Of a stretch of 7,360 nucleotides of DNA, positions 1-6,459 are shown one piece after another; the first letter of the stretch is position 1, and each line of letters starts with the position of its first letter. The notes beneath the pieces were generated by a model. It was not told where the DNA came from. It saw only the letters and a program-made list of their open reading frames with translations, and did not search any database. The stretch lies in assembly GCA_031266955.1 (NCBI GenBank), contig JAISAA010000175.1, positions 1 to 7,360 on the forward strand. Direction: 5' to 3'. The stretch comes from Oscillospiraceae bacterium. Lineage in GTDB: Bacteria; Bacillota; Clostridia; Oscillospirales; Oscillospiraceae. The position numbers and the translations under genes are program-made.

Positions 1-35
1 CTGGGTACGCCCGCGATTATTATGTTGCGCTTCAT
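1..35 (-). CDS. Start of a probable P-loop NTPase gene (partial, runs off the window)
   Basis: An ATG at 35 opens a frame whose first residues read MKRNIIIAGVP before the window ends. A short basic start, a hydrophobic beta strand and then G-V-P is how small P-loop kinases and ATPases often begin, with the rest of the Walker A loop expected just outside the window. A GGAAAGAG stretch at 46-53 lies 10 nt upstream as a plausible ribosome binding site. The gene follows the trpF stop by 28 nt on the same strand with no terminator visible between them, so it is probably cotranscribed. It does not look like the start of trpB. Only eleven residues are visible, so the family is a guess. Confidence 0.45.
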   Translation of the reverse strand, partial: MKRNIIIAGVP

Positions 36-63
36 ATTTTTTTCACTCTTTCCGTTATATATG

Positions 64-699
64 TTAGTCCGATTCTACCCGGAATGTCCGTCCATTGCTG
101 CTGCCACGCACTATCTCAATAAACCTCTTCATTTTCTCAAAATCCTTTCTCCCATCGGTCTCGACGCCGCTGCTTACGTCGAGGCAGTACGGCGACACGG
201 CGCGCGCCGCTTCCGCCGCGTTTTCCGGCGTCAACCCGCCGGCTAAGAAAAACGGCGTATTCACATCGCCTATCTCAGACCAGTCGAAGCGATTGCCGGA
301 ACCGCCGGAGCCGTCAGCGCTAAACGCGTCGAACAGCAGATAGTCGGCAAGCCCCTCGTATTCGCTCCTGTCGGCGCGCGCGGGTAGCGCTTTTATTACG
401 GCGGCGCCCGAGACATTTTTCAGCTCCGATATATACCGCGCGTCCTCGACGCCGTGAAGCTGCGCGATGTCGATCACGCCGTCCGCCAGCAGTCCCGCGA
501 TCAATTCCACCGGCGCGTCCGCGAACACGCCGACGGCAGCGATACGCCCGTCAAGCTTCGCCCGCAGCGCCCCCGCCTGCGCCGGACTGACGCGCCGCGA
601 GCTCTCGGCGAACACAAACCCGATATGATCCGGCAGCAGGATATTGGCGTATTCGATGTCGTCCGTGCGGGATAGCCCGCAAATTTTAACGCGCGTCAT
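64..699 (-). CDS. trpF: Phosphoribosylanthranilate isomerase
   Basis: TrpF catalyses the Amadori rearrangement of N-(5'-phosphoribosyl)anthranilate to CdRP, the step between TrpD and TrpC, in the cytoplasm. At 211 residues it has the normal single-domain (beta/alpha)8 length. Visible family signatures are VKICGLSR near the N-terminus with the general base Cys7, SSRRVSP at about 33-39, AVGVFAD at 55-61, QLHG at 80-83, the general acid Asp124 in LLFDA, a GGSGNRFDW loop at 132-140, the phosphate-binding FLAGGLTPENA at 151-161 and LDVSSGVET at 173-181. No key residue is missing. Its ATG overlaps the upstream stop by 4 nt (ATGA), and a GGAG at 708-711 lies 8 nt ahead. Unlike in the common trpCF order, it is separated from trpC by three unrelated genes and may be driven by the promoter at 2468-2496. 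Confidence 0.96.
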   Translation of the reverse strand: MTRVKICGLSRTDDIEYANILLPDHIGFVFAESSRRVSPAQAGALRAKLDGRIAAVGVFADAPVELIAGLLADGVIDIAQLHGVEDARYISELKNVSGAAVIKALPARADRSEYEGLADYLLFDAFSADGSGGSGNRFDWSEIGDVNTPFFLAGGLTPENAAEAARAVSPYCLDVSSGVETDGRKDFEKMKRFIEIVRGSSNGRTFRVESD

Positions 700-1142
700 T
701 CTGTCATCTCCGGCCCGGAAATCTCAAACTCCGCGTAACCGTCAAAAGCTTCGTCCATCGCGACAGCCGTGGCGTAGATTTTAGCATCTACGTATCCACT
801 TACGGTGAATATGAGCGGTTGATTGAAATTGCAATACCCGGCGGCGACCTCCTCATCCGTATCCGCGCTGCGTATTGAAATATGAAATTCCGCCGCCGCG
901 GAATCTTTTGCGGTGTTGCTGAGCGCTTCTATCTTAATTTCGGTGTAGTCAATTCCGGGTGCGTCAAAGCTCCCGACCAGCACTTCCTCGCCTACGACGA
1001 ACAGCTTGCCGCGCGCTTTTTTATCGCCGTCCGCACCGTTCGCCGCGAATACGACGACCAGCGCGGCGGCGAGCGCTATTGCCGCGACAACGATTATCCG
1101 CGACGGCTTTTTGAAATTCAGCACGTACTTAATTCTACCCAT
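696..1142 (-). CDS. Small one-pass membrane protein resembling the C-terminal part of BlaR1/M56 sensors
   Basis: The product is about 148 residues. It begins MGRIKYVLNFKKPSR, followed by one hydrophobic segment (about residues 16-34, rich in V, I, A and L) and a soluble domain of about 110 residues with alternating beta-like stretches, probably outside the cell. The GRIK-VLN-KKP block directly before a transmembrane helix is what I recall from clostridial BlaR1/MecR1-type M56 proteins, where it joins the peptidase domain to the last helix. The M56 domain with its HExxH zinc site is absent here. The start at 1142 is preferred: it lies 1 nt after the upstream stop with a GGA 7 nt ahead. An alternative ATG at 1154 has no visible ribosome site. 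The stop overlaps the trpF ATG by 4 nt. Function unknown; the BlaR1 likeness is from memory of the family. Confidence 0.75.
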   Translation of the reverse strand: MGRIKYVLNFKKPSRIIVVAAIALAAALVVVFAANGADGDKKARGKLFVVGEEVLVGSFDAPGIDYTEIKIEALSNTAKDSAAAEFHISIRSADTDEEVAAGYCNFNQPLIFTVSGYVDAKIYATAVAMDEAFDGYAEFEISGPEMTE

Positions 1143-1143
1143 A

Positions 1144-1911
1144 CTACATTCCATAGAGCGTTTTGTTATAATATTTCCGAAGCCGCTTTACACATTCGCG
1201 CAGCTCGGTAAGCATATTCCCGTCGGCGTGTGTTTCGCCGCGCAAATAGCGCCGGATATGCGTAAACACGCGCTCGTCGGTCAGCGGCGGAGCGTTCCGC
1301 ATATACTCGTCAACGACAAGGAATTTGTTGAACTCGAACACGCCTTTCTCGATCATCAGCCAGCGGCGCAGATACATAAGCACGCTGTTTACGCAAGCGG
1401 CTTCGCTCAGATTGTCTTCCGACGGCACGTCGGTCGTTCCCGCGATCCAGCGCTCGAAAATCTGCCCGTCCTTTATCAGATGTTCGCGGGTCGGCATCGG
1501 CACCTTGTCGAGATAGTCGATTTTGCCGTAAATCGCTTTGCCCTGTGTTTTCAGCCGCGCGATCTCGACGGAGAACTCAAACTCGTCCGTTTCGCTTTTT
1601 GTGTACGGCGGATACAGCTCGCGCTCGTGGATAACGATCGAGCCGAACCCTTTCGGTATCGCGTATTTTTCCCGGTACCGGTCGGCGATTTCGTCGCACT
1701 GCGGCTCGGTTATGCGCGCGTTGTCGCGGACGATGATGACCGTGTCAATATCGCTCTGCCCCGGCCGATAATAACCTCCGCCGAGTGAACCGATGACGTA
1801 CAGCGCGATAATTCCATCGTCGTCAACGGCGCGTATCTCTTCGAGAAACTCTCCGACTATTTCTAACGCTCTCGCTTCCGAGATGGCGGATTTAGTATTT
1901 ACGGTGTTCAT
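1144..1911 (-). CDS. Pol-beta-superfamily nucleotidyltransferase domain protein
   Basis: This is a 255-residue protein. Its N-terminal half carries the nucleotidyltransferase signature, with strand IIALYVIGS followed by GGGYYRPGQSDID at about residues 44-56. The GS and the paired acids D54 and D56 are the expected nucleotide- and metal-binding residues, and a third acid could be in the FEFSVEIARLK strand. The C-terminal half is helical and rich in R, L and Y, like the helical domain of aminoglycoside nucleotidyltransferases. Family members transfer a nucleoside monophosphate to small molecules, RNA or proteins. The substrate cannot be read here, and it is not a recognisable ANT or a short MNT antitoxin. 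A GAGGAG at 1920-1925 lies 8 nt before the ATG, which overlaps the preceding GNAT stop by 4 nt. The two proteins are therefore probably made together. Confidence 0.85.
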   Translation of the reverse strand: MNTVNTKSAISEARALEIVGEFLEEIRAVDDDGIIALYVIGSLGGGYYRPGQSDIDTVIIVRDNARITEPQCDEIADRYREKYAIPKGFGSIVIHERELYPPYTKSETDEFEFSVEIARLKTQGKAIYGKIDYLDKVPMPTREHLIKDGQIFERWIAGTTDVPSEDNLSEAACVNSVLMYLRRWLMIEKGVFEFNKFLVVDEYMRNAPPLTDERVFTHIRRYLRGETHADGNMLTELRECVKRLRKYYNKTLYGM

Positions 1912-2429
1912 ATATGTTGCTCCTCGTCAGTGTAATGTTTTATCCGAAAAGCCGGGTTGCCGACAGATTTCATTAAGTAATATTTGTTGTTGAAATACGA
2001 ATTGGTGATTTCACGTTCAACAACGAAGCCCGCCCGGGCGTACACTTTCCTTGCGCGTTCGTTGAACGCGGCGACGGACAGACGGAAGCGCTTCGCGCCG
2101 AATTCCTTTTGAGCGTATTCCAACGCGGCTCTCACGAAGGTCAGACCGAGGCCCTTGCCGCACAGCTCCGGCCTCAAGCCGAAGCCCACGTCAAGAAAAC
2201 CGTCGTCGTAGACGTTTTCCTCGACCGTCGGGATCCGGGCGGGTTCACCGAAATGGATCCACCCGACCAAAGCCCCGCCGGAGGCTACACAGGCTAAATC
2301 ATCCATCCCGTTGCCGGCTATACTCTCGTGCCTGTCATAAATTGAATACTCGCCGCCATATTTCCATTGAAGGATTTGGCCCGCGTATTCGGGTGTCATC
2401 GCGGCAAAACTGATTGAACTTAAATCCAT
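1908..2429 (-). CDS. GNAT family N-acetyltransferase
   Basis: This is a 173-residue single-domain GNAT protein that should transfer acetyl from acetyl-CoA to an amine on an unknown acceptor. Motif A is seen as LDVGFGLRPELCGKGLGL at about 79-96. Its CGKGLG is the pyrophosphate-binding loop, with cysteine where Arg or Gln is most usual. Motif B follows as RLSVAAFNERARKVYARAGF at about 116-135, with N123, Y130 and the closing GF. The layout resembles RimI/RimJ-like enzymes, but the substrate is not predictable. A strong AGGAG at 2436-2440 lies 6 nt before the ATG. This is the first gene after the internal promoter, 63 nt downstream of the trpC stop. Base composition is visibly more AT-rich than in the trp genes. 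Confidence 0.92.
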   Translation of the reverse strand: MDLSSISFAAMTPEYAGQILQWKYGGEYSIYDRHESIAGNGMDDLACVASGGALVGWIHFGEPARIPTVEENVYDDGFLDVGFGLRPELCGKGLGLTFVRAALEYAQKEFGAKRFRLSVAAFNERARKVYARAGFVVEREITNSYFNNKYYLMKSVGNPAFRIKHYTDEEQHI

Positions 2430-2467
2430 AATTAACTCCTTTGCCGATCAATTTGATTACGATCCCG

Positions 2468-2496
2468 ATTATGCCGCAGAAATGCCAAAAAGTCAA
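2468..2496 (-). promoter_or_regulatory. Internal sigma-A-type promoter after trpC
   Basis: On the minus strand, TTGACT (2491-2496) and CATAAT (2468-2473) are separated by exactly 17 bp, and each hexamer matches 5 of 6 consensus bases. The trpC stop codon TGA (2493-2495) lies within the -35 box. Transcription would start near 2461-2463, giving a leader of about 33 nt before the GNAT ATG. The promoter would serve the GNAT, nucleotidyltransferase, membrane-protein and trpF genes independently of the T-box. I see no terminator between trpC and this start, so readthrough from the main promoter is also likely. Confidence 0.72.
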
Positions 2497-3284
2497 GGTT
2501 CGGTTCCCCCGCCGCGCAGCTCCCGCAGCGCAGCGCGCCTGTCGCTCGCGCGCATGAGCGTCTCGCCTACGAGCACGGCGTCCACGCCGTTTTGTTCCAG
2601 CCGCACCACATCCGCGCGGCACGTGATGCCGCTCTCCGCTACGAACGCTACGCCGGGCGGAACGAGCTCGCGCAGGCGCAGGCAATTTAGCGGGTCCACG
2701 GTGAACGTTTTCAGATCGCGGTTGTTCACGCCGACAACGCGCGCGCCGGCGGCGAGGGCTGTTGACAGCTCGTGCTCGTCGTGCGCTTCCACGAGCGCCG
2801 TCATTCCGAGAGAACCGGCGAGCTCGATGTACTCGCGCAGGCTCTCCGCTTCGAGTATCGCGCATATGAGCAGCACCGCCGACGCGCCCAGCGCGCGCGC
2901 CTGATATATCTGATAGGCGTCCACCGTGAAATCCTTGCGCAGGATCGGCAAGCTGACTGCCGCCGCGACGTCCCGCAGATGGGCGCTGCTGCCTAAAAAG
3001 CGCTCTGGCTCCGTCAGAACGGATATGCAGTCGGCGCCCGCCGCTTCGTAGTCGCGCGCTGTTGCGACGCAGTCGAAATCCTCCGCTATGACGCCGCGCG
3101 AGGGCGACGCGCGCTTGATCTCACAGATAAACGACATATCCGGCGCGCGCAGCGCCTGTTCAAATCTTTGCGTCCCGTCCGCTGCGGATCCGCACAGCGC
3201 GGCCAATGCCTCCTGCGGGACGGTCGCCATGTCGCGCCTGACGCGCCCGCGCGCCGCGTCGGCGAATTGTTGAAGAATGTCCAT
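2493..3284 (-). CDS. trpC: Indole-3-glycerol-phosphate synthase
   Basis: TrpC closes and decarboxylates CdRP to indole-3-glycerol phosphate. The product is 263 residues, the standard length for the monofunctional enzyme, so it is not fused to TrpF. The (beta/alpha)8 signatures are FICEIKRASPSRG at about 52-64 (E55 and K57), ISVLTEPERFLGS at 87-99, LPILRKDF at 112-119 with the catalytic Lys117, ALVEAH with E166, VGVNNRDL with N188, VAESGI with E217 and S218, and LVGET with G240. These match the known active-site set of the family. The frame is open upstream to 3425, but the start is placed at 3284: that ATG shares one base with the trpD stop (TAATG), and the family N-terminus begins here. No strong Shine-Dalgarno is seen, which suggests translational coupling to trpD. 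Confidence 0.97.
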   Translation of the reverse strand: MDILQQFADAARGRVRRDMATVPQEALAALCGSAADGTQRFEQALRAPDMSFICEIKRASPSRGVIAEDFDCVATARDYEAAGADCISVLTEPERFLGSSAHLRDVAAAVSLPILRKDFTVDAYQIYQARALGASAVLLICAILEAESLREYIELAGSLGMTALVEAHDEHELSTALAAGARVVGVNNRDLKTFTVDPLNCLRLRELVPPGVAFVAESGITCRADVVRLEQNGVDAVLVGETLMRASDRRAALRELRGGGTEP

Positions 3285-4309
3285 TATTTGAAACCCGCCC
3301 CCACGGAATTTGTTGCATACACAAATTCGTCCAATTTCGACATTGCCTTGCCGCTGTCGATGAGGTCCGCCGCGATGGATACGCATTGGCGCAGAGTCGC
3401 GTCGCCGCGCGCCATGTACAGGCACACGGCGGAGTTTAGCAGCACGACGTCGCGTTTCGCACCGCGCTCACCCGCGAGAATGGAGCGCGCGATGGCGGCG
3501 TTTTCCTCCGGACCCCCGCCGACGAGCTCCGATAGGTCGCGGCGGCATAGGCCGAACTGCTCGGGCGTGATGAAATAGCTGTTCAGCCGGCCGTTTGAGG
3601 CCTCGCAGATCGTGGTGGAGCCCGTGACCGTTATCTCGTCGAGCCCGTCGTGCCCGTGGACTACCATTGCGCATTTGACGCCGAGATTGCTCAGCACGCT
3701 CGCCAGCGGTTGCACAAGGCTCTCGTCGTACACGCCGAGGAGCTGCATATTCGCGCCGGCGGGGTTGGAGAGCGGACCTAAGATATTGAATATCGTGCGC
3801 ACGCCGAGCTCCCGCCTGACGGGCGCGACGTGCTTCATCGCCGAATGGTACACGCTCGCGAGCATAAAGCACATTCCAGTCCGCGTGAGCACCGCCTCGC
3901 TCTCGCGCGCCGAGAGCGAGATGTTCGCGCCGAGAGCCTCCAAGAGATCGGCGCTGCCGCACTTGCTCGAAACGCTGCGCCCGCCGTGCTTCGCGACGGG
4001 GACGCCGCCGGAGGCTATGACGAACGCCGACACAGTGGAAATATTGAAGCTGTACAGCTCGTCGCCGCCCGTGCCCACGATGTCCAGCACATCCCCCGCC
4101 GGGTCGAGCTTCACGCACTTCTCGCGCATGACGGACGCGCACGCCGTTATCTCGTCTATCGTCTCGCCCTTGCCGCGCATCGCCGTCAAAAACGCACCCA
4201 TCTGCGCCGGCGTCGCGCGCCCCTCCATCATCTCCGTCATGACCTCTCTGGCCTCGTCCCGCGACAGATCGCCGCCCCCGAGCACGCTGTAAATTGCTTC
4301 TCTTATCAT
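3284..4309 (-). CDS. trpD: Anthranilate phosphoribosyltransferase
   Basis: TrpD joins anthranilate to PRPP, giving phosphoribosylanthranilate. At 341 residues it is full length. A helical N-terminal domain (to about 70) is followed by the PRPP-binding GTGGDE (79-84), FNISTVSAF (88-96), the KHGGRSVSSKCGSAD block (107-121), MKHVAPVRRELGVRT (158-172), FNILGPLSNPAG (174-185) and the metal-binding DGLDE (221-225). One oddity is that the usual KHGNR reads KHGGR, with glycine at position 110 where asparagine is strongly conserved; the codon is clearly GGG. The ATG overlaps the trpG stop by 4 nt (ATGA), with a GGAGG about 10 nt upstream. The TrpG amidotransferase domain is a separate protein here, not fused as in enterobacterial TrpGD. 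Confidence 0.97.
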   Translation of the reverse strand: MIREAIYSVLGGGDLSRDEAREVMTEMMEGRATPAQMGAFLTAMRGKGETIDEITACASVMREKCVKLDPAGDVLDIVGTGGDELYSFNISTVSAFVIASGGVPVAKHGGRSVSSKCGSADLLEALGANISLSARESEAVLTRTGMCFMLASVYHSAMKHVAPVRRELGVRTIFNILGPLSNPAGANMQLLGVYDESLVQPLASVLSNLGVKCAMVVHGHDGLDEITVTGSTTICEASNGRLNSYFITPEQFGLCRRDLSELVGGGPEENAAIARSILAGERGAKRDVVLLNSAVCLYMARGDATLRQCVSIAADLIDSGKAMSKLDEFVYATNSVGAGFK

Positions 4310-4905
4310 TTTATCTCATCCTCCCCTCCGGCGTCTCGCCCGATAGCCAGAAAATTTTTCATTATAATGTCGCCGTCGCGCGTGAGTATGGATTCGGGGT
4401 GGAACTGCACTCCGTAGACGTCGTATTCCCTGTGCTTCACGCCCATCACCTCTCCCGCCTCGTCCTCCGCTATGATGAGCAGATCGTCCGGGACGCTTTG
4501 GCGGTTCGCGGCGAGGGAGTGGTAGCGCGCCGCCTCTATCACCGGCGGCAGGCTGCGGAATATCGGGCTGCCGTTCGCGACGTGTACGGCGCTCGTCTTG
4601 CCGTGCATGAGGCGCGCGGCGTATGTTATCTCCGCGCCGAACGCCTCGCATATCGCCTGATGCCCGAGGCAGACGCCCAATATGGGCACCGTGCCGCCGA
4701 GCTGCGTTATGGCAGACTCGCATATTCCGGCGTCCGCCGGCCTTCCGGGACCGGGGGATATTATAATGTGCGAAGGCTCGAGCGCGCGCAGCTCCGCGAC
4801 GGTCAGCTCGTCGTTTTTGATGACGCGTATATCTGAATCTATGACGCCCGCCTGCTGGTACAGGTTGTATGTAAAGCTGTCGTAATTGTCTATTATAATG
4901 ATCAC
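4306..4905 (-). CDS. trpG: Anthranilate synthase component II (glutamine amidotransferase), GTG start
   Basis: TrpG hydrolyses glutamine and feeds ammonia to TrpE. The product is 199 residues, a typical stand-alone class I amidotransferase. It shows DNYDSFTYN at 6-14, ISPGPGRPADAG at 49-60, the nucleophile elbow LGVCLGHQAI with Cys79, YHSLAANR at 128-135 and GVQFHPES with His169 and Glu171, completing the Cys-His-Glu triad. No ATG is available in frame near the start. The GTG at 4905 gives the conserved N-terminus and overlaps the trpE stop as GTGA, with a full AGGAGG 9 nt upstream. The same frame stays open upstream to 5640, but that part is a shadow of trpE. In some Firmicutes a TrpG-like subunit also serves PabB; that cannot be judged here. 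Confidence 0.96.
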   Translation of the reverse strand: MIIIIDNYDSFTYNLYQQAGVIDSDIRVIKNDELTVAELRALEPSHIIISPGPGRPADAGICESAITQLGGTVPILGVCLGHQAICEAFGAEITYAARLMHGKTSAVHVANGSPIFRSLPPVIEAARYHSLAANRQSVPDDLLIIAEDEAGEVMGVKHREYDVYGVQFHPESILTRDGDIIMKNFLAIGRDAGGEDEIK

Positions 4906-6395
4906 CGTACCGCACCTCCTACAGCTTGGAGCATAGCGCCCGCCTTGCGCAGGCACTCGTCGTACTCGCGCTCCGGCACGCTGTCGGCGACTATGCCCGC
5001 GCCCGCCTGAACGTAAACGCAGCCGTCCCGCAGCACCGCCATGCGTATGCCGATGCACATATCCATATCGCCCGTGAAGTCGATGTACCCGATGGCGCCG
5101 CCGTACACGCCGCGCCGCAAGCCCTCTATGCCGTCTATGATCTCGCAGGCCCGCTTTTTCGGCACGCCGGACAGCGTCCCGGCTGGCAGCGTCGCCGCTA
5201 TAACGTCGAGCGCGCCCAGCCCCTCGCGCAGCCGCCCCGTCACTTTGGACGCTATGTGGCACACGTGCGACAGCTTCTTTACGCCCCGGTACTCCGGCAC
5301 ACGGACGCTGCCGAACCGGCATATCTTCCCCAAGTCGTTGCGCCCGAGATCTACGAGCATATCGTGCTCCGCGAGCTCCTTTTCGTCCGCGAGCATCGCC
5401 GCTATGAGCGCTTCGGTCTCCTCGTCGTCGCGGCCGCGCGGGCACGTTCCGGCGAGCGGGTACGTCGTCGCCTCGCCGCCGCGCAGGGATACGAGCGTCT
5501 CGGGCGACGCGCCGGCGATTTGCAGATCTCCGAAGCTGATGTAGAACATATACGCCGACGGATTCGTCGTGCGCAGCACGCGGTACGCGCCGAGCAGATC
5601 CCCGTCGTACCCGGCGCGCATACGCACGGACGGCACGCACTGGAATATGTCCCCCTCGTATATGTGACGCTTGACGCGCTCTACGGCCCCGCAGAAGCCC
5701 TCCTTTGTGAACGACGCCTCAAACTCCCCGCGCGCCGAGCCCGCGTAAATATCAATTGACTTCGTGGGCTCCGGCGCCGGCAGGGGTGCGAGTATGAGCC
5801 GCTCGATGTCGCGCAACAGCGCCGCGCCGCTCGCGTATTCCGCCTCGAGCTCGCGCGTGGGTATATTGACTATGAGGTATATCTTTTGCCTGAGGCTGTC
5901 GAACGCTATCACTTTCTTGAACAGCATGAGCCTAAAGTCGTCGTAGCCCACGTCGTCGCGCGCGCTGAGCTTCAGCGACTTCTCAATGCGCGCGATGTAC
6001 TCGTAGGCGAAGTAGCCTACGAACCCTCCCGTAAACGGCGGCAGATAGTCTATCCTCGGGCTGCGGTACCCGGAGAGCACGGCGCGCAGCGACTCGTGTA
6101 TATCTCCCTCAAGCGTCCGCTTATTCCCGTCCGCGTCCGCCACCGTGACGGCGCCGCCGCCGCCCGTCTCATTGCCAATTACTTCGGCCTCCGGGTCGAA
6201 GCAGAGGAACGTGTACCGCCCCCAGCTCTCGCCGGATTGCGCGCTCTCGAGCAGGCAGCACTCGTGCCCCGCCGCCCTGACGGCCCGCAGCGCCTCCACG
6301 GGCGTCCTCACGTCCGCGAACAGCTCTAAGGCTATCGGGACATGCGAGCAACCCGCCGCCATAGCGCGCGCCTCGTCCAATGTCGGTCTTATCAT
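4902..6395 (-). CDS. trpE: Anthranilate synthase component I
   Basis: TrpE converts chorismate plus ammonia from TrpG into anthranilate, the committed step of tryptophan synthesis. The 497-residue protein has the N-terminal regulatory half with the LLES motif (48-51), whose serine belongs to the tryptophan feedback pocket, and NPSAYMF (278-284). The chorismate-binding half has GASPE (295-299), PLAGTCPRG (313-321), HDMLVDLGRND (344-354), His380, PAGTLSGVPK (404-413), YGGAIGY (431-437), GDMD (442-445) and GAGIVADSVPE (465-475). Two small deviations from the usual text are alanine for the second proline of NPSPYM and cysteine for the arginine of GTRPRG. The start is the ATG at 6395, 7 nt after AAAGGGG. 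The open frame reaching 6479 lies within the leader terminator and is not credible as coding. Confidence 0.97.
   Translation of the reverse strand: MIRPTLDEARAMAAGCSHVPIALELFADVRTPVEALRAVRAAGHECCLLESAQSGESWGRYTFLCFDPEAEVIGNETGGGGAVTVADADGNKRTLEGDIHESLRAVLSGYRSPRIDYLPPFTGGFVGYFAYEYIARIEKSLKLSARDDVGYDDFRLMLFKKVIAFDSLRQKIYLIVNIPTRELEAEYASGAALLRDIERLILAPLPAPEPTKSIDIYAGSARGEFEASFTKEGFCGAVERVKRHIYEGDIFQCVPSVRMRAGYDGDLLGAYRVLRTTNPSAYMFYISFGDLQIAGASPETLVSLRGGEATTYPLAGTCPRGRDDEETEALIAAMLADEKELAEHDMLVDLGRNDLGKICRFGSVRVPEYRGVKKLSHVCHIASKVTGRLREGLGALDVIAATLPAGTLSGVPKKRACEIIDGIEGLRRGVYGGAIGYIDFTGDMDMCIGIRMAVLRDGCVYVQAGAGIVADSVPEREYDECLRKAGAMLQAVGGAVR
4915..4920 (-). promoter_or_regulatory. Shine-Dalgarno site that fixes the trpG GTG start
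   Basis: A perfect AGGAGG lies inside the last codons of trpE, 9 nt before the GTG at 4903-4905. It is the strongest ribosome site inside the trpEGDC block and supports reading GTG as initiator, since no ATG precedes the conserved DNYDSF motif. Confidence 0.85.
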
Positions 6396-6420
6396 GACTT
6401 TTCCCCTTTCCGGGGACGAC

Positions 6421-6459
6421 AAAAACCCGTCCCCGACAAAAATTATTGTCAAGGACGGG
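6421..6459 (-). terminator. Intrinsic terminator of the trp T-box leader
   Basis: CCCGTCCTTGACA (6447-6459) can pair with TGTCGGGGACGGG (6426-6438) over 13 positions, including two U-G pairs, around an 8-nt AT-rich loop. Five T residues (6421-6425) follow directly. This is the expected off-state of the T-box leader, 26 nt ahead of the trpE start. Confidence 0.92.

Noticed and set aside
1143..1154. Alternative start MECSM for the membrane protein
   Set aside because: It has no Shine-Dalgarno and overlaps the upstream gene by 11 nt; the ATG at 1142 has a GGA at proper distance and starts at the recognisable GRIK block.
2430..2492. Terminator between trpC and the GNAT gene
   Set aside because: Only a short ATCAA/TTGAT inverted match with a one-base gap is present, with no GC stem and no T-run.
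3285..3425. Upstream extension of trpC
   Set aside because: It overlaps the end of trpD in another frame and has no family similarity; the TAATG junction marks the real start.
3612..4836. Long plus-strand frames over trpD and trpG
   Set aside because: They are antisense shadows in GC-rich coding sequence, low-complexity, with no ribosome sites or recognisable motifs.
5521..5527. Cysteine in the TrpE GTCPRG motif as a sign of inactivity
   Set aside because: The neighbouring threonine and the other catalytic residues are intact, and this position varies among chorismate-using relatives.
4906..5640. Long frame continuous with trpG
   Set aside because: It is an arginine-rich shadow of trpE in another frame; homology to TrpG starts only at the GTG at 4905.
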